A DNA stretch of 59,090 bases, from assembly GCA_030432315.1 (NCBI GenBank), contig JAUIHM010000008.1, forward strand, positions 1 through 59,090, in the 5' to 3' direction. Below are positions 53,961 through 59,090 of the stretch, in pieces. Both the position numbers and the translations under genes were made by a program. Within the stretch, counting starts at the first letter, position 1. Each line of letters begins with the position of its first letter. The notes under the pieces are model-generated. The model had not been told where the DNA came from, did not search any database, and was given only the letters and a program-made list of their open reading frames with translations. This stretch comes from Alphaproteobacteria bacterium. Lineage in GTDB: Bacteria > Pseudomonadota > Alphaproteobacteria > Rhodobacterales > Rhodobacteraceae.

Positions 53961-55196
53961 GGTCAGCAGCGCAAGAACCGTGGTCTTTTCCAGACCGACC
54001 GCACTGCCCAGCGGCGCAAACAGGCCGGCGACCAGGTTCACCGCGTAGTAGCTTATCGCCACCACGGACAGTCCCTCGACGGTTTCCTGCAACCTGAGCT
54101 GCATCGCCGCACGCCGGTCCATCTGCCGCAGAACCTCGTTGTTCTGCGCCTGGTTGGCCACGTCGACACTGGTGCGCAGCAGGTTTGCCGCCCGCTCGGC
54201 CCGGGCCGACAGTTCCGAAAGCTGGTTCCTGGCCGAACGGCAGGTCCGCATCGCCGGATCGTACCGCCGCATCATGAATTCACCGAGCATCTGAATGCCG
54301 CCAATCCGGTTTTCCCGCAGCGCCGTAACCCGCTGCGACACCAGCGCCGCATAGGCCTCAAACGCGCCGAACCGGAAGGCATTGGTCGACGACAGCAGTT
54401 CGATCTCAGCGGCGATCCCCAGCAGCCGCTCAAGAATTTCGGCCTCGTTTCCGGCCCGCTCGGCCATCGCCGCCACATTGTCCGAAAGATCCCGCTCGAG
54501 CCGCGCGACGGCGGCGGATATTTTCCGCGCTTTCGGCAGGGTCAGCATCGACATGCTTTTGTAGGTCTCAATTTCCAGCGCCCGCTGAACGATCCTCCCG
54601 AGCCGGTTGGGATCGATGTCCGGTCTTGCCAGCACCGCGAACCGGACATGCCCGCCCTCGTCGATGCGAAAATCGCTCGCCAGCGCGGCATCGCCGTCGG
54701 TCACGTAACTGGCCGACAGGCTCTCCTGCACGAACCACGCCGGAAAATGTTCCTCGGCGTGGGCCTGAAACCCGTCCTTCGGCACCGCTTCGATCCGCAC
54801 GAGGCAGGATGTCACCACCCGACCCGGTGCCGCGGCCATCCAGTCAGCCGGAAACAGGTTGAACGCCTCGCTGGAAAATGGATCGACTTTCTGGTCGGAG
54901 GAAAAGAACGTGTAGGTTACGAATTCCGTATGCATCTCCCATTTCAGGAAATACCGGCCCAGATTGCCCGAATAGTGGCTCGCCCCCGGCGCCGGATGTG
55001 ACGCACCGTGACGGTCAAGCAGTTCCAGCAGATGGTCGATATCAAGCTGCCGGTCCCGCTCCGCCGCATTCTCCAGCTTCTTGAACGCCAGGTAACCCGC
55101 CCGGCCAGGCGGTGTCAGCACCGGAAACGGTCGGGCGTGCAGCTCATTGGCGAGCTGATAGCGCATCGGATGGTCAGGCAGCACGGGATTTCCCAT
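53889..55196 (-). CDS. DUF3422 family membrane protein
   Basis: 435 residues. Amino part: RYQLANELHARPFP, then GRYFLKWEMHTEFVTYTFF, the conserved DUF3422 blocks. Middle is long helical/coiled. Two C-terminal helices (LSVVAISYYAVNLVAGLFAPLG; TVLALLTLPVVGVVWAFVRRL) resemble the CorA-like anchor, so a trimeric or pentameric membrane protein is possible. Function unknown. ATG 55196 has GGAG 6 bases upstream; a TTG two codons earlier is weaker. Confidence 0.88.
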   Translation of the reverse strand: MGNPVLPDHPMRYQLANELHARPFPVLTPPGRAGYLAFKKLENAAERDRQLDIDHLLELLDRHGASHPAPGASHYSGNLGRYFLKWEMHTEFVTYTFFSSDQKVDPFSSEAFNLFPADWMAAAPGRVVTSCLVRIEAVPKDGFQAHAEEHFPAWFVQESLSASYVTDGDAALASDFRIDEGGHVRFAVLARPDIDPNRLGRIVQRALEIETYKSMSMLTLPKARKISAAVARLERDLSDNVAAMAERAGNEAEILERLLGIAAEIELLSSTNAFRFGAFEAYAALVSQRVTALRENRIGGIQMLGEFMMRRYDPAMRTCRSARNQLSELSARAERAANLLRTSVDVANQAQNNEVLRQMDRRAAMQLRLQETVEGLSVVAISYYAVNLVAGLFAPLGSAVGLEKTTVLALLTLPVVGVVWAFVRRLRHKLTGGER

Positions 55197-55311
55197 AGGC
55201 AACTCCGGACAGGCTATCCACCGGTGCCACAGACTCCGTCCATTTCACAGGATTCGCTGGCTGCACGGCCAAAGATCCAAGCCGAGGTTGCCCCGGTGCC
55301 ACATTGATCCG

Positions 55312-56451
55312 TCAGGACCGTCCGCGCGCCAGCACCGCGTCATCGGCCTCCGGTCCGGCAAAGTCCACAGCCTCCAGCCGCCGGGCACGGCCCGTCACCT
55401 TGTCCGCCGAAATGCGGATTTCCGCCACATCCTTCTGCGCCTGCTCGAAGTGCCGTTCCAGATTGCCGATCCGGGTGACGATCCGCTCCACGTCCCGATG
55501 CAGCAGCCCCAACTCCCGGCGAATGTTGTGCGCCTCCGCCCGCAGACGCGTGTCCTTCAACACCGCCCGCAGCGTGTGCAAGGTCGCCATGCAGGTGGTC
55601 GGCGAGACGATCCAGACCCGCTGATCGAAACCTTCCCGAACCAAATCGGCAAACCGCGCATGAAGCTCCGCATAGACGGCCTCGGACGGCAGAAACATCA
55701 ACGCCCCTTCCGCCGTCTCGCCCTCGATGATGTATTTCTCCGAAATCGCCTTGATATGCGCCCTGACCGAGGTCCGCATCATCCGCCGCGCCTCGTTGGT
55801 TTCCGCCGGTGTGCCTGCCGCCATCAGCGCCTCATAGGCCTCCAAGGGAAACTTCGCGTCGATCACGATCGGTCCCGGCGGATGCGGCATCAGGATCAGA
55901 CAGTCGGCCCGCATGTTGTTCGACAGCGTCGCCTGAAAATTCACCGCATCCGGCGGCAGGGCCCTGGTCACGATCTCCCGCAGCTGTATTTCCCCGAACG
56001 CGCCCCGGGTCTGCTTGTTCGAGAGAATATCCTGCAACCCCAGCACGTCCGCGGACAGCTTTTCGATCCGCGTCTGCGCCCTGTCGATCGACTGCAGCCG
56101 CTGCTGCAGATCACCCAGCGACTGCGCCGTACGCTGCGAACTTCGGCCCACAGTCTCGCCCAGCGCCTGACTGACGTCGCCGAGCCGTCGCTCAATCGCC
56201 TCCGACAGTCTGATCTGCGCGCTTGACTGCGTTTCCGCGACATTGCTGATGCCGCCATAAAGCTGGTTCTGCCCGTCATTCAGGGCCCGGACCGCCGCTT
56301 CCAGATCCTGCAGATGCCGCCCAAGCGGTTCCACCGCCCGCGACGACCGCATCTGCATCCACAGAAAGATCACCACGAAAACGAGCGCAAGCCCGATTGC
56401 CCACACCACCGGATCCGAGAGATCCACCACATGCGTGCCAATGGTAATCAT
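55312..56451 (-). CDS. rmuC: DNA recombination protein RmuC
   Basis: 379 residues. One amino-terminal helix (VVWAIGLALVFVVIFLWMQM) anchors it, then a coiled coil (about 40-150), then the RmuC nuclease-like domain: GAFGEIQLREIV, ADCLILMPHPPGPIVIDAKFPLEAYEAL (PD-D/ExK-type I-D-A-K), EGALMFLPSEAVYAE and TTCMATLHTLRAV. In E. coli RmuC limits inversion of short inverted repeats. It overlaps mutL by 4 bases, so DNA-repair genes are co-transcribed. Confidence 0.93.
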   Translation of the reverse strand: MITIGTHVVDLSDPVVWAIGLALVFVVIFLWMQMRSSRAVEPLGRHLQDLEAAVRALNDGQNQLYGGISNVAETQSSAQIRLSEAIERRLGDVSQALGETVGRSSQRTAQSLGDLQQRLQSIDRAQTRIEKLSADVLGLQDILSNKQTRGAFGEIQLREIVTRALPPDAVNFQATLSNNMRADCLILMPHPPGPIVIDAKFPLEAYEALMAAGTPAETNEARRMMRTSVRAHIKAISEKYIIEGETAEGALMFLPSEAVYAELHARFADLVREGFDQRVWIVSPTTCMATLHTLRAVLKDTRLRAEAHNIRRELGLLHRDVERIVTRIGNLERHFEQAQKDVAEIRISADKVTGRARRLEAVDFAGPEADDAVLARGRS

Positions 56452-58295
56452 CGCCGACCGAACAACCGCTCAATATCCGTCAGCTTCAACTCGACATAGG
56501 TTGGCCGCCCGTGGTTGCACTGGCCCGACAGCGGCGTCGCCTCCATTTCCCGCAACAGCGCGTTCATTTCCGGCCCGCTCATCCTGCGCCCCGACCGCAC
56601 CGATCCGTGACAGGCCATCCGGCTCAGCACCGCATCGATCCGCGCCGCGAGACCTCCCTGGCCGGTGCCCTCCTCCAGCGCATCGGCGATATCCGCGAGC
56701 AGCGCGCGCCCGTCAACCTCGCCCAAAATCGCCGGCGTCTCCCGCAGGCACAGCGCATTGCCGCCGAACGGCTCGAACACCAGCCCCAGTTCGGCGAGGT
56801 CCGATGCGGCGTCGAGCAGCCGGCAACAGGCACCGCTGTCGAGTTCGACAATCTCCGGGATCAGCAACAACTGGCTCGCCACGCCCGACCGCGCCCGCTC
56901 TGCCTTCAGCCGTTCATAGACCAGCCGCTCATGCGCCGCGTGCTGGTCGACGATGACAAGCCCATCGTCAGTCTGCGCCACCAGGTAATTCTGGTGAATC
57001 TGCGCCCGCGCGACGCCCAAAGGAAATGACTCCGCCTCTTTCTCCGGGTCCTGCGCGCCTTCAGTCACCACCGGCTGCTCTACCCGTGCCGACCACATTT
57101 CGGCATTTTCCAGCAACGCGGTGGCAGAAGGAACACCCCCCGGCCTGCGGCTGGTCCAGCCAACGGACTGGATCGGTCCGGTCGGCTCAATGTTTGGCCG
57201 GAACGCCCCCAGCATCCCTGTTCCGGTCGTCGTCGCCCCGCGGTGTCCTGCTGCCGCCAGCGCGTGTTTCAGCGACGAAACCACCAACCCGCGCACAACA
57301 CCGGACTCGCGAAATCGCACTTCGGCCTTGGCCGGATGCACGTTCACATCCACCTGTTCCGGCGGACAGTCGACAAACAGTGCCGCGACCGGGTGCCTGT
57401 CCCGCGACAGCACGTCGCCGTAGGCGGCCCGCAACGCGCCATGGAGCAGCCTGTCCCGCACCGGCCGGCCATTGACGAACAGATACTGCGCCACCGCCGC
57501 GCCCCGCGAAAACGTCGGGAGCGCAGCGAAACCCGCCAGCCGAACACCATCGCGTTCCGCATCGATCTGCAGCGCATTTTCGACGAAACCCGGCCCGAGG
57601 ATCGCCGACAGCCGCCCGCGCAACCCGTCGAACAGATCGCCCGACTGCGCATCGTAACGCAGAACCTGGCGCGGGTTGTTCCGGTCCGACACATCCGCAA
57701 GCGTGAACGCCACCGCCGGCGACGACATCGCCAGCCGCTTCATCACATCGCTGATCGCCTGGGCCTCCGCCCGGTCGGTCCGAAGGAATTTCAGCCGCGC
57801 GGGGGTTGCCGAAAACAGCCCTTCCAGTTCGACAACCGTCCCTTCCGACAGTGCCGCCGGCCGCACCGGCGCCGCATCTCCGCCCCGCACCCGGACAACC
57901 GCCGCCGCATCCGACCCGGCCGCCCGCGACGTGAGGGTCAGGGTCCCCACGGCGCCCAGCGAGGGCAGCGCCTCGCCGCGAAATCCGAAGGTGAGGATGT
58001 TGGTCAGATCGTGCCCGTCGATCTTCGAGGTCGCATGTCGCGACAGCGCCAGGCCAAGCTGCTCCGCCGGGATACCGTGGCCGTTGTCCGTCACCCGGAT
58101 CAGACCCTTGCCTCCGGCGGCATAGACCACGTCGATCCGTGTCGCGCCCGCATCGAGCGCATTCTCGACCAGTTCCTTCACTGCCGACGCCGGCCGCTCC
58201 ACCACTTCGCCCGCGGCGATACGGTTGGCCGCAGCCGCATCAAGCTGCCGAATTGTCCTGGAGGTACGCTCTATATAGGGGGCGACGATGTTCAT
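56448..58295 (-). CDS. mutL: DNA mismatch repair protein MutL
   Basis: 615 residues. GHKL ATPase first: AANRIAAGEVVERPASAVKELVENALDAGAT, RVTDNGHGIP, SRHATSKI and FGFRGEALPSLGAVG. The C-terminal domain carries the endonuclease motif D-Q-H-A-A-H-E-R-L-V-Y-E, the metal-dependent nicking type used by bacteria without MutH. C-terminal CHGSVRSGRRM and CNHGRPTYV supply further zinc ligands. Start ATG 58295 precedes the first conserved block. Downstream is rmuC in the same operon. Confidence 0.95.
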   Translation of the reverse strand: MNIVAPYIERTSRTIRQLDAAAANRIAAGEVVERPASAVKELVENALDAGATRIDVVYAAGGKGLIRVTDNGHGIPAEQLGLALSRHATSKIDGHDLTNILTFGFRGEALPSLGAVGTLTLTSRAAGSDAAAVVRVRGGDAAPVRPAALSEGTVVELEGLFSATPARLKFLRTDRAEAQAISDVMKRLAMSSPAVAFTLADVSDRNNPRQVLRYDAQSGDLFDGLRGRLSAILGPGFVENALQIDAERDGVRLAGFAALPTFSRGAAVAQYLFVNGRPVRDRLLHGALRAAYGDVLSRDRHPVAALFVDCPPEQVDVNVHPAKAEVRFRESGVVRGLVVSSLKHALAAAGHRGATTTGTGMLGAFRPNIEPTGPIQSVGWTSRRPGGVPSATALLENAEMWSARVEQPVVTEGAQDPEKEAESFPLGVARAQIHQNYLVAQTDDGLVIVDQHAAHERLVYERLKAERARSGVASQLLLIPEIVELDSGACCRLLDAASDLAELGLVFEPFGGNALCLRETPAILGEVDGRALLADIADALEEGTGQGGLAARIDAVLSRMACHGSVRSGRRMSGPEMNALLREMEATPLSGQCNHGRPTYVELKLTDIERLFGRR

Positions 58296-58335
58296 ACCCC
58301 AAGGTTTAGCACATCTCCCTTGGGGTATGCCATGG

Positions 58336-59090
58336 TTAATTGGTCGCTTCGAGCCCCTCCGGACGCCCGACAACCACCCAGGTCAACTGCTCCGGCTTCA
58401 GAAGCCGCGACGCGACGCGCCTGATGTCGTCAACGGTCACCGCATTGACCAGATCGTTGCGGTTGTTGACGTAGTCTATCCCCAGATCGGCGATCTGCAG
58501 ACCAAGCAACTGGTTGGCGATTCGCCCGTTGCCATCGAACCTGAGCGGATAGGCCCCCGTCAGATATTTCTGCGCATCCTCAAGCTCGCGTTCAGTCACG
58601 CCCTCCTCGGCCATGCGCTGCCATTCCCGACGCACGATGTCGATCGCCTGCGCCACCACCCCGTTGGCACTGGAAAAACCTCCGAGATAGAGCCAGCCGA
58701 GATCGCCGGGCGCGAGATAGGTGTAGATGCCATAGGTCAGCCCCCGTTTCTCGCGCACCTCTTCGGTCAGCCGGGAGCCGAAACCTCCGCCGCCGAGTCC
58801 CTCACTACCGAGACCACCACCCCCCAGACCATGGGTGCGTTGTTTCGACTTCGCCTTGCGTTTGGCGCGAGTCCCAGATCGCTTATCGTTCTCCTGATGC
58901 TCCAAAGGCATCGCGAACGGATGCTGCCTGGCTAGCCTTAACGCCGAGAGGAGATCTTGGATCTCCTGGTGCACCTCCTCCATGTGCTGGGTGCGCAGCC
59001 GCTCCGCATCCTCCTGGGCCTGGCGGACGACGCTCTGCGATGTGTCGAACCAGTATCGATTGCCCTCCACGTAGAGGAAGGAGGCCTTGT
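58336..59090 (-). CDS. C-terminal part of an M16 peptidase joined to unrelated 5' sequence (partial)
   Basis: The reverse-strand frame is open from the window edge to 58336. Residues after about base 58800 are a clean M16 (pitrilysin/processing-peptidase) C-terminal domain: GLGGGGFGSRLTEEVREKRG, then LTYGIYTYLAP, VTERELEDAQKYLTGAYPLRFDGNGRIANQLLG and WVVVGRPEGL. No HxxEH zinc site is in the window, so this is either the second half of a catalytic protein or the non-catalytic partner. Upstream of that, the sequence is not M16 and its codons differ. A near-duplicate GLGGGGLGSE sits at the joint. The native gene is therefore broken or chimeric as written. Confidence 0.78.
   Translation of the reverse strand, partial: KASFLYVEGNRYWFDTSQSVVRQAQEDAERLRTQHMEEVHQEIQDLLSALRLARQHPFAMPLEHQENDKRSGTRAKRKAKSKQRTHGLGGGGLGSEGLGGGGFGSRLTEEVREKRGLTYGIYTYLAPGDLGWLYLGGFSSANGVVAQAIDIVRREWQRMAEEGVTERELEDAQKYLTGAYPLRFDGNGRIANQLLGLQIADLGIDYVNNRNDLVNAVTVDDIRRVASRLLKPEQLTWVVVGRPEGLEATN
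58801..59090 (-). other. Foreign-looking segment with DUF499-like reading frame
   Basis: Reverse strand encodes KASFLYVEGNRYWFDTSQSV, then VRQAQEDAERLRTQHMEEV, and a basic stretch near KRSGTRAKRKAKSKQRTHG. The L-Y-V-x-G-x-R-Y-W-F-D-T core resembles DUF499/COG1483 AAA-type proteins, some annotated as phage-defence associated. Codons such as TTA, CTA, TTG, CGA, TCT, ACT and AAA are clustered here and rare in the neighbours. The segment runs to the edge in the same frame as the M16 part. Confidence 0.45.

Noticed and set aside
1..59090. tRNA, rRNA, insertion sequences, prophage or integrase genes
   Set aside because: I read the intergenic gaps on both strands and found no cloverleaf, rRNA core, transposase or terminal repeats that I could support.

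Overview
This window is 59 kb of high-GC DNA from an alphaproteobacterium. The evidence is a petABC (fbcFBC) cytochrome bc1 operon with a Tat-dependent Rieske protein, a petP/petR-type regulator pair nearby, a MutL that carries the endonuclease motif, DUF3422 and ribbon-helix-helix families common in this class, a full Mrp (mnhA-G) antiporter operon, and strong G/C bias at third codon positions. A marine or halotolerant Rhodospirillales/Rhodobacterales-like lineage fits, but genus cannot be read from this window. No tRNA, rRNA, CRISPR array, insertion sequence or prophage was recognised.

Layout. 1-1698: 3' part of an AGCS amino-acid:sodium symporter and a UspA gene. 1699-2306: gene-free. 2307-7426: GNAT, pirin, the petP-petR-O-methyltransferase operon, ilvE, and an XRE/DUF2975 pair under a palindromic operator. 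7499-12083: lipoprotein, nucleoside hydrolase, rsfS-rlmH, a Bcr/CflA-type MFS pump and trmL. 12239-15017: petABC with a strong intrinsic terminator. 15124-24277: single metabolic and stress genes (transglutaminase, DJ-1/PfpI, RHH protein, sugar isomerase-like, peroxiredoxin, SLC13 permease, hydrolases, aroC, SYLF protein).

24264-35233 is the most distinctive block. A divergent AraC-type regulator faces a run of exported proteins: a beta-barrel protein, a Tat substrate, two tandem DUF1254/DUF1214 paralogues, an HdeA-like small protein, an SphA/Phenol_MetA-type outer-membrane protein, a formylglycine-type arylsulfatase with an extra C-terminal domain, and a second outer-membrane protein. I read it as an inducible envelope system that takes up and desulfates or processes a substrate I cannot identify.

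35511-48138: HAD dehalogenase-like, small exported proteins, 23S/tRNA uracil methyltransferase, VOC protein, tlyA with two ABC half-exporters in overlapping reading frames, hemF, HpcH aldolase, and CCA-transferase with a NUDIX hydrolase. 48362-53960: mnhA-G, where mnhF is frameshifted as written. 53889-58295: DUF3422, rmuC and mutL. 58336-59090: the C-terminal part of an M16 peptidase fused in frame to sequence of foreign character that resembles a DUF499-type (phage-defence-associated) protein. This is either an insertion boundary or an assembly chimera.
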